Source: Nakamurella deserti
GTDB lineage: Bacteria; Actinomycetota; Actinomycetes; Mycobacteriales; Nakamurellaceae
Reading direction: 5' to 3'
Assembly (NCBI RefSeq): GCF_003260015.1
Contig: NZ_QCXS01000004.1
Coordinates: 1 to 64,000, forward strand
Length of the DNA: 64,000 bases
The notes beneath the pieces were generated by a model. The model was given only the letters and a program-made list of their open reading frames with translations. It was not told the DNA's origin and did no database searches. Below, in pieces: positions 52,800 to 61,781 of this stretch (positions within the stretch are counted from its first letter, which is position 1; each line of letters starts with the position of its first letter). The translations under genes and the position numbers were made by a program.

Positions 52800-53169
52800 G
52801 GGACGGACCTCCTGCCCGGGTCGAACGGCGTGTCGCCCCGTTCTACCGCACCCGCGGGTCCGCTCCGTCCGCGCCCACCGCCGCAGGGCGTGGTCGGGGC
52901 GTCGCGCAGGCCGACGCCCGCGCCGGGGGCCGGTGCCGGCACCGCCGGGCGCTCCGCCAGGGGGTCCACCGGCAGCACCGGCACCGCCGCTCCGGCGTGG
53001 TCCGGTCGGGCCGCCGCGACGCGACGGTCACCCGCCGGCGCACCACCGTCCCGGGACGGCCGACGTCACCTCGACCGGCCGGCGGCGCGGGCACGCGACC
53101 CGGTGATCGGGTACGGGTGCGACAGGACCGCGGCGCCCAGCCGCCGGGCCGCCGACGGTGGAGGGACCC
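52800..53169. other. 370-nt intergenic region, nothing recognised
   Basis: Upstream of the IclR-type gene and the small membrane protein (divergent). Frames are Arg/Pro/Gly-rich with no start signals or family resemblance. I see no clear operator; short G/C-rich dyads only. Confidence 0.5.
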
Positions 53170-53394
53170 GTGCGCACCGCGAGCATCGTGACCGTCTTCG
53201 CCGGGCTGACGGTCGTGCTCGTCCTGCTCGGCATCATGATCGTGCGGTGGAAGCGCTACCGCGCCGAGACCGACCGGCTGAAGGCCTGGCAGGCCGTGTA
53301 CGGCCCCCGCGGCGGGAAGGTCGCACTGGTCGTCGGCTTCCTGGCGCTGGCCGTGGTGACCGGGGCGCTCGCCGCGTTCCAGGCCCGGCCCTGA
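53170..53394 (+). CDS. Small membrane protein, two predicted helices
   Basis: 74 residues from a GTG preceded by GGAGGG at good spacing (the frame could begin at the upstream GTG 53158). Two hydrophobic segments (about 4-23 and 50-70) flank a basic loop with R-W-K-R-Y-R-A-E-T-D-R. I do not recognise the family. It stands alone upstream of the leader-peptide/monooxygenase unit. Confidence 0.6.
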   Translation: MRTASIVTVFAGLTVVLVLLGIMIVRWKRYRAETDRLKAWQAVYGPRGGKVALVVGFLALAVVTGALAAFQARP

Positions 53395-53456
53395 CCGCTT
53401 CCCGCGCCGGCGACCGGCATTTGCCAACCGCCCGTCGATGAACCACCATTCGACCC

Positions 53457-53528
53457 ATGTCCGCAACGCTGGTGAGTCGACGTCACGTCGACCTGCGCCG
53501 CGTCACCAGTGCGGCGTGTCGCAGCTGA
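53457..53528 (+). CDS. Short regulatory leader peptide (actinobacterial sulfur-gene type)
   Basis: 23 codons ending with RRHVDLRRVTSAACRS before the stop. The pattern R-x-H-V-D-L-x-R-V-x-S-A-x-C is, from memory, that of short 'putative leader peptides' found upstream of sulfur-assimilation genes in actinobacteria, thought to act as attenuators. TTGCCA-N17-CACCAT places transcription start a few nt before the ATG, so it could be leaderless. A stem able to act as an attenuator follows at 53533-53583. The next gene is an SsuD-like monooxygenase, consistent with sulfur control. Confidence 0.7.
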   Translation: MSATLVSRRHVDLRRVTSAACRS

Positions 53529-53532
53529 CCCT

Positions 53533-53583
53533 GGCATTCCCGCGCCCCGCGCGGTGACCACCGACGACGGTGGCGGGAGTGCC
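53533..53583 (+). promoter_or_regulatory. Nested hairpins after the leader peptide (attenuator candidate)
   Basis: Outer arms GGCATTCCCGC (53533-53543) and GCGGGAGTGCC (53573-53583) pair over 11 positions with one G-U; an inner hairpin CCACCG-ACGA-CGGTGG lies at 53558-53573. The position, between leader peptide and monooxygenase gene, fits attenuation. No T-tract is present. Confidence 0.45.
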
Positions 53584-53627
53584 GCACGTGCCGTCCGGTC
53601 CGCTCCGCACCCACCCCGAGGTCAGTC

Positions 53628-54770
53628 ATGTCAGCCCTGTCGCACGCCCCGCTCCCCGCCGCCGCTACCGCCGGCCCGGTGTTCCACTGGTTCCTGCCGA
53701 CCCGCGGCGATTCCGAGAACCCCGGCGTCATCCCCGCGTTCGGCGACACCGAGGTCGGGCCGGGTCGGCGACCGCCGACGCTGGACTACCTGACCGAGGT
53801 GGCGCAGGCGGCCGAGCAGGGCGGCTTCCACTCCGCGCTGACGCCGGTGGGCATCGGCTGCCCCGATCCGTGGGTGGTCTGCTCGGCCATCGCCGGCCGC
53901 ACCAGCCGGCTGGGCTTCATCGTCGCGCTGCGCCCGAGCACCGCGTCCCCGACGCTGGTGGCGCAGCAGGCCGACACCTTCACCGCCCTGCACGGGCGGC
54001 GGCTGACCCTCAACATCGTGACCGGCGGTGACCCCGTCGAGCAGGCCGCCTACGGCGACCACACCGATCACGACGGCCGTTACGACAAGACCGCCGAAGC
54101 GCTGGACGTCATCACCCCGTTGCTCGCCGGGCGGCGCACCACCGTGCGCGGCACCCACTTCGACGTCCGCGACGCCGCCCTGGTCGCACCGACCGGCATC
54201 CCGGTGCCGATCTACTTCGGTGGCGCCTCCCCGGCGGCGCTGCAGGTCGCCGCCCGCCAGGCCGACACCTACCTGCTGTGGGGTGAGCCGCTGCCGCAGA
54301 TCGCCGCCCGGATCAGCCGGATGCGCGAGCTGGCCGCCGCTCACGGACGGTCGCTGCGGTTCGGACTGCGGATGCACGTGCTCGCCCGGGACACCGCCGA
54401 CGAGGCGTGGGCGGAGGCCGACCGCATCCAGGCGGCCTTCGACCCGGCCGTCGTCGCCTCGGTGCAGGAGCGGATGTCGCGGATGGACTCCGTCGGGCAG
54501 GCCCGGATGGCGTCCCTCCACGGGGGGACCGCGGTGGCCGCCCGCGCCACCGAGCTGACCGTCGGCCCGAACCTGTGGGCCGGGATCGGGCTGGTCCGCG
54601 AAGGCGCCGGGACCGCACTGGTCGGCAGTTACGACGAGGTGGCCGAGCGGCTGGATGAGTACTCTTCGGTCGGTGTCGACGAGTTCATCCTTTCCGGGTA
54701 TCCCCACCGTGAAGAGGCGTTGCGCGTCGGCCGCCACGTTCTCCCCCGCGTCGGCGCCACCCTGCGCTGA
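53628..54770 (+). CDS. LLM-class FMN-dependent monooxygenase, SsuD (alkanesulfonate) type
   Basis: 380 residues, luciferase-like TIM barrel. F-H-W-F-L-P-T-R-G-D near 19-28, F-I-V-A-L-R-P-S near 98-105, L-N-I-V-T-G-G-D-P near 125-133, and R-Y-D-K-T-A-E-A-L are features of the SsuD branch, which uses reduced FMN and O2 to split sulfonates into aldehyde and sulfite. GAGG precedes the ATG. It lies behind a sulfur-type leader peptide and before a carbohydrate-type ABC importer, suggesting a sugar-like sulfonate. No flavin reductase is adjacent. Confidence 0.85.
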   Translation: MSALSHAPLPAAATAGPVFHWFLPTRGDSENPGVIPAFGDTEVGPGRRPPTLDYLTEVAQAAEQGGFHSALTPVGIGCPDPWVVCSAIAGRTSRLGFIVALRPSTASPTLVAQQADTFTALHGRRLTLNIVTGGDPVEQAAYGDHTDHDGRYDKTAEALDVITPLLAGRRTTVRGTHFDVRDAALVAPTGIPVPIYFGGASPAALQVAARQADTYLLWGEPLPQIAARISRMRELAAAHGRSLRFGLRMHVLARDTADEAWAEADRIQAAFDPAVVASVQERMSRMDSVGQARMASLHGGTAVAARATELTVGPNLWAGIGLVREGAGTALVGSYDEVAERLDEYSSVGVDEFILSGYPHREEALRVGRHVLPRVGATLR

Positions 54771-54910
54771 CCTCTCCCGAGACCGCGCTGACCCTGCGCG
54801 GACACCGCGGACGTGACCCCGTGACCCGGACGCGCCGCGGCCTGCACCACCCGGCTGCGCTCGTCCGGCCCGCTGCCCGAACCCTGACCGCACGCCCCGG
54901 AGGTTTTTCC

Positions 54911-56242
54911 GTGAACCACGTCCTGTCCGCCGGCCGGCCCGGCCGCACCCCTGTCAGCCGCCGGTCGTTCCTCGCCGGCCTCGGCGCCACCGGCGCCGGC
55001 GCGATGCTCGCCGCCTGCGGTGGGCCCGGAGCCACCGCCACCCCCAGCTCGTCCGCGTCGACCGGCGGCACCGGTTCCGGGACCGTCGGCGGGGTGACGA
55101 ACTTCTACCACTGGCGCAGCGAGGACCGGGCGGCTCTGGACAGCCTGGCCGCCGGCTTCGCCGCCCGCTACCCGGGCGCGAGCGTCACCCAGACCATCGA
55201 CCCCTCGGAGCAGTACCAGTCGACCGCGGCCCAGAAGGCGCGCGACGGTTCCATCGGCGACGCGCTCACCGCCTTCCGGGGCACCCAGTTCAACCAGTTC
55301 ACCGAGCAGGACATCCTCGCCGACCTGAGCGGCTCGGTCGCCGTGGGCAACTACGTCGCCAACCTGATCACCCCGGGCGCGCAGGACGGCACCCAGTACG
55401 GGTTCCCGTACCAGCTGATCTTCAACATGCCGCTGCTGAACACCGACCTGGCCGAGAAGGCCGGCGTCTCGGAGGTCCCGAAGGACTGGGACGCCTACCT
55501 CGGCATGCTGGACGCCCTCAAGGGCTCCGGTGTCGACCCCATCGCCTGGCCCGGCAACGACCCGGCCAACGCGTTCCAGATCATCAACACCCTCGCGATG
55601 AACAACGGCCCCACGCCGGAGATGTTCATCGGCATCCAGGACGGCACCTACAAGGCCACCGACGACTGGTGGATCACCTCGCTGACGCAGTTCCAGCAGC
55701 TGTCGGCGTACTTCCAGCAGAACTTCGCCGGGGCCAGCAACGACGGGGTGCTGGCGCTGTACAGCCAGGGCCGGGCGGCGATCCTGCCGACCGGGACGTA
55801 CCAGCTCGCGCAGGTCCGCGCGGCCGGCGGCAGCTTCCCGATCGACCTCGCCCCCCTCATCACCACCGCCGCCGGGACCACCCCGGCGTTCGAGGGGGTC
55901 TTCAACGCGACCTTCATCCTCGCCGTGAACGCCGCCGCCAAGAATCCGGCCGGCGCCCGCGCCTGGGTCGAGTTCCTGTCCGAGCCGGCGAACGCCGCGG
56001 CCTACGCCAACGCCACCTCGCAGCACGTCACGGTCAAGGACGTCACCTACGAGAACCCCGACCTGCAGGCGCTGGCCCCCTGGGTGGAGAAGAAGACGCT
56101 GCTGGCGCCGCGGTTCCAGTTCACCGACGCCGACATCCGCAGCGCCGTGGAGAACTCGCTGGTCGCCGTGGTCACCGGATCGTCGCCGGAGCAGGCCGCC
56201 GAGGCCGCGCAGGCCATCATCGACGAGAAGCGCGGCGGGTGA
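54911..56242 (+). CDS. Carbohydrate-type ABC substrate-binding lipoprotein, Tat-exported
   Basis: 443 residues from a GTG with GGAGG 8 nt upstream. The signal shows a twin-arginine motif S-R-R-S-F-L-A-G-L (about 20-28) and a lipobox L-A-A-C (Cys near 41), then a Ser/Thr/Gly linker. The mature part (F-Y-H-W-R-S-E-D onward; D-W-D-A-Y-L and A-A-I-L-P-T-G-T-Y) is a family-1 extracellular binding protein used for oligosaccharides and sugar derivatives. It heads a three-gene importer set without ATPase. Confidence 0.9.
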   Translation: MNHVLSAGRPGRTPVSRRSFLAGLGATGAGAMLAACGGPGATATPSSSASTGGTGSGTVGGVTNFYHWRSEDRAALDSLAAGFAARYPGASVTQTIDPSEQYQSTAAQKARDGSIGDALTAFRGTQFNQFTEQDILADLSGSVAVGNYVANLITPGAQDGTQYGFPYQLIFNMPLLNTDLAEKAGVSEVPKDWDAYLGMLDALKGSGVDPIAWPGNDPANAFQIINTLAMNNGPTPEMFIGIQDGTYKATDDWWITSLTQFQQLSAYFQQNFAGASNDGVLALYSQGRAAILPTGTYQLAQVRAAGGSFPIDLAPLITTAAGTTPAFEGVFNATFILAVNAAAKNPAGARAWVEFLSEPANAAAYANATSQHVTVKDVTYENPDLQALAPWVEKKTLLAPRFQFTDADIRSAVENSLVAVVTGSSPEQAAEAAQAIIDEKRGG

Positions 56243-57201
56243 GCACGACCGACACCACCGCGACCGACGTCCGGTTCGCCGAGGTCGCGACCCGCGCCCG
56301 CCGCAACCCCCGCCGGCGTTCGAGCCGCCGCAACGACCCGCGGCTGCTGTTGTTCGTGCTGCCGGCGGCGGTGCTCTACCTCTGGCTGGTGCTCTGGCCG
56401 ACCGTCCAGGCGGTGCAGTACTCCCTCACCGACTGGGACGGGCTCTCGGTCGCCTACCGGAACCTGGGCCTGGCCAACTACGACCGCCTCCTCGGCGGCG
56501 ACACGGTGTTCGGCCAGGCCTTCGGCAACTCGCTGAAGTTCATGCTCGCGGTGGTCATCGGGCAGACCACGCTGTCGCTGGTGCTGGCCATGGCCCTGCA
56601 GCGCAACACCCGCACCAACATCGCGCTGCGGGCGCTGTACTTCTTCCCGACCGTGCTGTCGTCGGTGTCGGTGGCGTTCGTCTGGTCGTTCGTCTACGAC
56701 CCGACGTTCGGACTGGCCAACAGCCTGCTCTCGGCGGTCGGCCTGGACAGCTGGCAGCAGCCGTGGCTCGGTGACCAGAGCCGGGCCATCTACTACCTGG
56801 CCATCGTGCAGATCTGGTTCCACGCCGGCCAGATGATGGTGGTCTACATCGCGGGACTGCAGACCATCCCGGCCGATCTGTACGAGGCGGCCGACCTGGA
56901 CGGGGTGACCCGCTGGCAGCGGTTCCGCCACATCACCTGGCCACTGGTCGCGCCGGCCACCGCGATCGTGGTCGCCTACACCACGATCCAGTCGTTCAAG
57001 GCGTTCGACCTGATCTTCGCCAGCACCGGCGGCGGCCCCAACCACGCCACCGAGATCCTGTCCACGCTGATCTACAACTCGGCCTTCCGCAACTTCGAGT
57101 TCGGCTACGCCGCCGCGCAGTCGGTGATCTTCGTGGTCCTCATCGCGCTGGTCACGGTCCTGCAGCAGCGCGCCGTGGCCCTGTCCGCCAGGAGGGCCTG
57201 A
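56239..57201 (+). CDS. Carbohydrate ABC transporter permease (MalF/UgpA type)
   Basis: 320 residues, GTG start overlapping the binding-protein stop. A basic N-terminus (R-A-R-R-N-P-R-R-R-S-S-R-R) precedes six hydrophobic segments. The EAA loop is E-A-A-D-L-D-G-V-T-R-W-Q-R-F-R-H-I-T-W-P-L near 215-235. S-T-G-G-G-P-N-H-A-T-E-I-L follows, typical of the MalF-like subunit. Confidence 0.9.
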   Translation: MSTTDTTATDVRFAEVATRARRNPRRRSSRRNDPRLLLFVLPAAVLYLWLVLWPTVQAVQYSLTDWDGLSVAYRNLGLANYDRLLGGDTVFGQAFGNSLKFMLAVVIGQTTLSLVLAMALQRNTRTNIALRALYFFPTVLSSVSVAFVWSFVYDPTFGLANSLLSAVGLDSWQQPWLGDQSRAIYYLAIVQIWFHAGQMMVVYIAGLQTIPADLYEAADLDGVTRWQRFRHITWPLVAPATAIVVAYTTIQSFKAFDLIFASTGGGPNHATEILSTLIYNSAFRNFEFGYAAAQSVIFVVLIALVTVLQQRAVALSARRA

Positions 57202-57202
57202 G

Positions 57203-58036
57203 ATGGCCGTCGCCGCACCGACCCTGCGGGGCGCCACCCGCGGGGCGCTGCTCGCGGTCTACGCGCTGATCATCCTGGTGCCGATGACCGTCGTGCTGTT
57301 CACGACGTTCAAGACCTCGGCGCAGATGTACGCGAGCCCGTTCGGGCTGCCGACCTCACCGACGTTCGCGAGTTTCGCCGAGCTGCTGGACGGCGGGCGG
57401 CTGGGCACCAGCCTGCTCAACTCGGTGATCGTCACCGGCTGCTCGGTGGTGCTGACGCTGCTGGTGTCCACGCTCGCGGCGTTCGGCATCGCCCGGATCC
57501 ACGGCTGGCTGGGGATCGCGATCTTCGGCCTGTTCGCGGCCGGGCTCGCCGTGCCCGCGCAGGTCGCGATGATCCCGCAGTACGTCATCGTCAAGCAGAT
57601 CGGCCTGGACAACTCGCTGCTGGGGCTGATCCTGATCAACATCGCCGTGACCTGTCCGGTGGCGATCTTCATCCTCACCGGGTTCCTGAAGACGCTGCCG
57701 ACGGAGCTGTTCGAGGCGGCCGAGATCGACGGCGCCGGACCGCTGCGGATGTACCGGTCGGTGGCGCTGCCGCTGGCCGCCCCCTCGGTGGCCGCGGTGG
57801 CGATCTTCCTGTTCGTCATGCACTGGAACGACCTGCTCTACCCGCTGCTGTTCATCACCGACCCGGCCAAGGCGACGCTGCCCAAGGCGCTGCTGGACTT
57901 CAAGGGCGAGTACACGACGAACTACCCGGTGCTGTTCGCCGGGGTGCTGGTGGCGAGCGCGCCGATGGTGCTGGCGTACGTGTTCCTGCAGCGTTACTTC
58001 GTCGCCGGCATCACGGCCGGGGCCACGAAGGGCTGA
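57203..58036 (+). CDS. Carbohydrate ABC transporter permease (MalG/UgpE type)
   Basis: 277 residues starting 1 nt after the partner permease. Six hydrophobic segments and the EAA loop E-A-A-E-I-D-G-A-G-P-L-R-M-Y-R-S-V-A-L-P-L near 171-191. No ATPase gene follows; in actinobacteria such importers commonly borrow a shared MsiK-type ATPase. The gene abuts the convergent DUF309 gene with no gap. Confidence 0.9.
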   Translation: MAVAAPTLRGATRGALLAVYALIILVPMTVVLFTTFKTSAQMYASPFGLPTSPTFASFAELLDGGRLGTSLLNSVIVTGCSVVLTLLVSTLAAFGIARIHGWLGIAIFGLFAAGLAVPAQVAMIPQYVIVKQIGLDNSLLGLILINIAVTCPVAIFILTGFLKTLPTELFEAAEIDGAGPLRMYRSVALPLAAPSVAAVAIFLFVMHWNDLLYPLLFITDPAKATLPKALLDFKGEYTTNYPVLFAGVLVASAPMVLAYVFLQRYFVAGITAGATKG

Positions 58037-58513
58037 TCAGCGGGCGCGTCCGCGGAGCTGCACCCCGGCCGGCGGTCGACCCGCGGCGGTGGCGTCGCAC
58101 CAGGCCAGCAGGCCGGCGACGTCGACCCCGTGGGTGTCGGCCGTCGGAAGCGCACGCAGGGCGGTGGCCGCCCGCCCGATCAGCACCGCCGAGCCGCGGG
58201 GGTTGCCCCGCAGGTGGTGGGTGACGCCCACCGCGAGCTGGGCGAGCGCCTTCCACAGCGCCCGGTCCGGCCCGTCGGTGGCCTTCCAGGCGTCCTCGAA
58301 GACCTCGTGGGCGTGGAACGGACGGCCGGCGTCGAGCAGTTCCTGCGCTTCGTCGAGGGTCTGCCGCGGGGTCCGCACGATGCCCTCCGGCTGCCGGGGC
58401 ACGTCGACCGCACCGTAGGGCAACGGACGTCCGAGCTCGTCGCGGGGGCGGGAGTTGCGGGCGCGGCCGGCGTCGTCACGGTCGCGGTCGGCTGCCGGGT
58501 CGGAGGACGTCAT
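58037..58513 (-). CDS. DUF309 domain-containing protein
   Basis: 158 residues. The DUF309 core is clear at about 55-115: L-L-D-A-G-R-P-F-H-A-H-E-V-F-E-D-A-W-K, then W-K-A-L-A-Q-L-A-V-G-V-T-H-H-L-R-G-N. The family's H-x-x-x-E-x-x-W pattern resembles a metal site, but its function is unknown. A hydrophilic, Asp/Arg-rich N-terminus precedes it. The stop is immediately next to the stop of the rightward permease gene. Confidence 0.82.
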   Translation of the reverse strand: MTSSDPAADRDRDDAGRARNSRPRDELGRPLPYGAVDVPRQPEGIVRTPRQTLDEAQELLDAGRPFHAHEVFEDAWKATDGPDRALWKALAQLAVGVTHHLRGNPRGSAVLIGRAATALRALPTADTHGVDVAGLLAWCDATAAGRPPAGVQLRGRAR

Positions 58514-58569
58514 GGTCCCCATTCTCCGCCGCATCGCACCGTCGCGAACCCCTTGTGGCTCCCGTCGGT

Positions 58570-59196
58570 TCAGGGCGTGCGGTGCGGCCGGCCGAAGCGG
58601 TGACCCGGCCGCGGCCGCCGGGCGCCGCCGACCAGACCGACCAGCGGCCGGGACGGCGCGCCGCCCTGCCGCCCGGCCCCGGCGGCGGCGCCCACCGCGA
58701 GGTGCTCCTCGGTGGCCGTCCGGATGAGGTCCAGCTGGCGTTCGACGATCTTGCCGAACTGCAGCAGCACCCGCAGCTGGTGCGAGGTGATGGTCCGGTG
58801 GGTGCTGTCCACGGTGCAGATCGCGCCGATGACCAGGTCCTCCCGGCCGACCAGCGGCACCCCGAGATAGGACCCGATCTCCCCGCTGCGCACCGCCGGG
58901 AAGTCGGCGAACCGCGGATCGTGGGCGGCGTCCTGCACGATCACCGGATGGCCGGTGCGCACCACGGTGTCGCAGAACGCCTCGCTGCGCGGCACCGAGC
59001 CGGTCCCGCCCGTACCGAACAGCCGGATGGTGTGCTGCCGGTCGTCGTCGACGACGTTGACCCGGACGGTCGGGAACTCCAGGGTCTCCGCCACCACCAT
59101 CAGCACCGTCTCCAGCCGGGCGGTCAGGTCGTCGTCCATCACGTACCGCCGCGCGGATGCGCTGCGAGCGCCGTCGTCGTCCACAGCGTTCCCCAT
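58570..59196 (-). CDS. GAF domain-containing protein
   Basis: 208 residues. One GAF domain (about 25-165): T-V-R-V-N-V-V-D-D-D-R-Q-H-T-I-R-L-F-G, F-C-D-T-V-V-R-T-G-H-P-V-I-V-Q-D-A, Y-L-G-V-P-L-V-G-R-E-D-L-V-I-G-A-I-C-T-V-D-S. No output domain; the C-terminal 40 residues are basic and low-complexity. The F-C-D-x-V/T pattern is seen in GAF sensors of signalling proteins, so a small-ligand sensory role is likely. Confidence 0.78.
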   Translation of the reverse strand: MGNAVDDDGARSASARRYVMDDDLTARLETVLMVVAETLEFPTVRVNVVDDDRQHTIRLFGTGGTGSVPRSEAFCDTVVRTGHPVIVQDAAHDPRFADFPAVRSGEIGSYLGVPLVGREDLVIGAICTVDSTHRTITSHQLRVLLQFGKIVERQLDLIRTATEEHLAVGAAAGAGRQGGAPSRPLVGLVGGARRPRPGHRFGRPHRTP

Positions 59197-59388
59197 TCCG
59201 CACTACCGGTAGCCGTTCAGTCACTCAACGTCGTAAAGGTACGCCAGGCACCGGGCTCGGGGGTGGGAATCGGCGGGACGGCCGCGACGTCCCCGGAGGG
59301 AGCGCCGCATCCGGAGGGAGCGCCGGGACCGCCGTGACCGGCCTCGTCGGGAGCGCCGCGACCGGCGGGAGCGCCGCGGCTCGTCGCG

Positions 59389-61488
59389 TCAGCCGGCCGC
59401 GGGGTCGGCCCCCAGGACGGCCGGCAGCTCGACGCCGTTTCCACCCAGCATGTGCCGGTCCAGGAAGTCCCACACCACCTGGTACCAGAGGGCGGCGTGC
59501 TGCGGCTTGAGCACCCAGTGGTTCTCGTCCGGGAAGTACAGGAAACGGTGCGGGGTGCGACCCTCGTCGTCGGCGGCGAGCTGCGAGGCGCTGAGCAGCT
59601 CGTACCAGAGCCGTAGACCCTCGCCGACGGGCACCCGGTAGTCCTTGTCGCCGTGGATGACCAGCATCGGCGTGACGATGTCGCCGACGAAGCGGTGCGG
59701 CGAGTTCTCGGTCGCCATCTCCGCGGTCATCTCCCGCTGCCAGTAGAACGCGGCGTCGGTGGTGGGCCCGAACTGGTCCAGCGCCCAGAGGCTGGCGTGG
59801 GTGACGACGGCCCGGAAGCGGTCGGTGTGGCCGGCGATCCAGTTCGCCATGTAGCCGCCGAACGATCCGCCCATCGCCGCGGTGCGGGTCGCGTCGATGT
59901 CCTCCCGCGCCTCGGCGGCGTCGGTGACGGCCATCAGGTCGGTGTAGGGCGCCGCGCCCCAGGCTCCCCAGCCGCGTTGGACGAAGTCCTGGCCGTATCC
60001 GGTCGACAAGGCCGGGTCGGGCAGCAGCACGGCGTAGCCGCGGGCGACCATCAGCCACGGGTTCCACCGCCAGGACCACGCGTTCCACGAACCGAGCGGG
60101 CCACCGTGCACCCAGAGCAGCAGCGGGGCCGGCTGCTCCGGTCCGGCGCCGGTGGGCAGCGCCAGCCAGGCGCGCACCTCGGCGCCGTCGTCGGCCCGGG
60201 TACTGAGTTCGGTGAGCGTGCCGGGCAGCTCCGGCACCGGAGCGGGGGCCGGCAGGGCGGTCACCCGGCCGCGGTCGTCGCCGGTGAGACCGATCCGCAC
60301 CGGATGGGCCGGCGCCAGGTAGGAGGCCCGGAGCGCGAACACCGCGGTGCCGTCCGGTGCGACCTGCACCTCGGTGAACACCGCGTCCTCGGACGTCAGC
60401 CGCTCGACGCGGCCGTCGGCCAGGTGCAGCACGAACAGCGGGCCGCGTCCGTGGTCGTCGGCTGTCACCACCAGCCCCGAGCCGTCGGGCAGCCACCGGA
60501 TCGACGACGGCCAGCGGTCCCAGTCGGCGGCGACGTCGACCACCGACCCGTCGGCGACGTCGACGATCCGCACGCCGGTACGCGGGGCGCGCTGCGGGGT
60601 GGAGTCGCGCTCCCGCAGCAGGGCCACCCGGCGGCCGTCCGGGCTGAACCGGGGGGAGAAGAGGTCGGCGTCCGGATCGGCGAGCAGCGGCGTGACGGCG
60701 CCACTCTCCCGGTCGACGAGCCGCAGGTCGCTGCGGACGGCGCCGCGGGCCAGCGGGCGCCGCCAGGTCACCGCGATCCACCGGCCGTCGGCGGACAGGT
60801 CCAGGTCGGACTCGCGCAGCGCCTGCCCGGGCCGCGGGGTGAGGTCGGTGGCGGTGCCGGTGCCGTCGGCGGGGATCGCGGCGGTGAACAGGTGCGGCAC
60901 GTCGGGACCGAGATCGGCGTCCCAGAACCGGACGGGGTAGCCGGTGTGCAGGACGGCCGCGACCTTCCGGGTGGCCCGGTCCTTGCGGACCGCGGCGTCG
61001 GAGCGGTCGTCAGCACCGGGCTCACCGTCGGGGACGGCGCTGGGCAGCACGTCACCGCAGAACGCGAGGACGTCGGCGTCACGGGCGACGTGGACGCGGC
61101 CCAGACCGCCCGGCCGGGTGAGCAGCAACCGGCCCTCGCCGCCGCCGCGGGGCAGCAGCCACAGCGAGGTGGGAACGTCATCGGAGCCGCCCGGCCCGGC
61201 GTCCGGGTCCGGTCGGGCGGAGAGGAACAGCACGTCGCCGGCGGCGGTGAAGCCGGCGGGCGACTCGCCCTCGGACCCCCGGGTGAGCCGACGGGCGGGC
61301 ACCTCCCCCGCCGGGTCGATCTCCCACACGGCGGTGACGAACCCGGTGCGGGCGGGGTTCGGGGTCGCGACCGAGGTGATCAGCCGGGTTCCGTCCGGGG
61401 ACAGCACGAGGCCGCCGGTGCGCGGCAGGTCGAGGTAGGAATCCAGGTCGGCGAAGGGGGTGCTGGTGGTCGGCTGCGGCTCGGTCAT
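59389..61488 (-). CDS. S9 family prolyl oligopeptidase-like serine peptidase
   Basis: 699 residues. An N-terminal beta-propeller (about 20-410, repeated S-P-D-G and F-S-P-D-G-R blades) precedes the alpha/beta-hydrolase domain. Catalytic Ser lies in G-G-S-F-G-G-Y-M-A-N (about 540), Asp in I-H-G-D-K-D-Y-R-V-P, His in D-E-N-H-W-V. The G-G-S-F-G-G-Y-M form is typical of dipeptidyl/acylaminoacyl peptidase relatives (S9C). No signal peptide, so probably cytoplasmic peptide degradation. Confidence 0.9.
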   Translation of the reverse strand: MTEPQPTTSTPFADLDSYLDLPRTGGLVLSPDGTRLITSVATPNPARTGFVTAVWEIDPAGEVPARRLTRGSEGESPAGFTAAGDVLFLSARPDPDAGPGGSDDVPTSLWLLPRGGGEGRLLLTRPGGLGRVHVARDADVLAFCGDVLPSAVPDGEPGADDRSDAAVRKDRATRKVAAVLHTGYPVRFWDADLGPDVPHLFTAAIPADGTGTATDLTPRPGQALRESDLDLSADGRWIAVTWRRPLARGAVRSDLRLVDRESGAVTPLLADPDADLFSPRFSPDGRRVALLRERDSTPQRAPRTGVRIVDVADGSVVDVAADWDRWPSSIRWLPDGSGLVVTADDHGRGPLFVLHLADGRVERLTSEDAVFTEVQVAPDGTAVFALRASYLAPAHPVRIGLTGDDRGRVTALPAPAPVPELPGTLTELSTRADDGAEVRAWLALPTGAGPEQPAPLLLWVHGGPLGSWNAWSWRWNPWLMVARGYAVLLPDPALSTGYGQDFVQRGWGAWGAAPYTDLMAVTDAAEAREDIDATRTAAMGGSFGGYMANWIAGHTDRFRAVVTHASLWALDQFGPTTDAAFYWQREMTAEMATENSPHRFVGDIVTPMLVIHGDKDYRVPVGEGLRLWYELLSASQLAADDEGRTPHRFLYFPDENHWVLKPQHAALWYQVVWDFLDRHMLGGNGVELPAVLGADPAAG

Positions 61489-61542
61489 CCCTCTGTCCTA
61501 CCCCGCGGCACCGAGCCCGGCGCGGCCACCCCCGGGCACGGC

Positions 61543-61574
61543 GCGGCCCCGGGACGGTCTCGTCCCGGGGCCGC
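61543..61574 (-). terminator. GC-rich hairpin downstream of the small acidic protein gene
   Basis: Perfect 14-bp arms GCGGCCCCGGGACG and CGTCCCGGGGCCGC around GTCT, 9 nt beyond the stop at 61584. It separates this gene's transcript from the S9 peptidase gene. No T-tract. Confidence 0.65.
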
Positions 61575-61583
61575 CGCCACCGC

Positions 61584-61781
61584 CTACAGGTCGTCGGCGA
61601 ACTCGTCCTCCTTCTCCTCCTTCGGAGCGGAGTTGGTCGCCTGCTCGCGGGCCACGTCATGGGTCTTCGCGTGCTGCGCCTCGGGGCCGCCGGTCTCGGA
61701 GTACGGCGCCCGGCTGTCGCCGGCGGTGTGGTCGTCGGTCTTGCCGGTCTTGTTGATGTCGTCCCTGCCGGTGCCGCTCAT
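61584..61781 (-). CDS. Small hydrophilic acidic hypothetical protein
   Basis: 65 residues, ATG with GAAGGGAAC at suitable spacing. Rich in Asp, Glu, Lys and Thr (G-R-D-D-I-N-K-T-G-K-T-D-D-H-T; ending E-E-K-E-D-E-F-A-D-D-L), with no hydrophobic core, and thus probably disordered. A terminator follows directly, supporting a real gene. Function unknown. Confidence 0.6.
   Translation of the reverse strand: MSGTGRDDINKTGKTDDHTAGDSRAPYSETGGPEAQHAKTHDVAREQATNSAPKEEKEDEFADDL

Noticed and set aside
59281-59388. Repeated GGAGCGCCG words downstream of the S9 peptidase as a regulatory array
   Set aside because: Irregular spacing and low complexity; no support beyond base composition.
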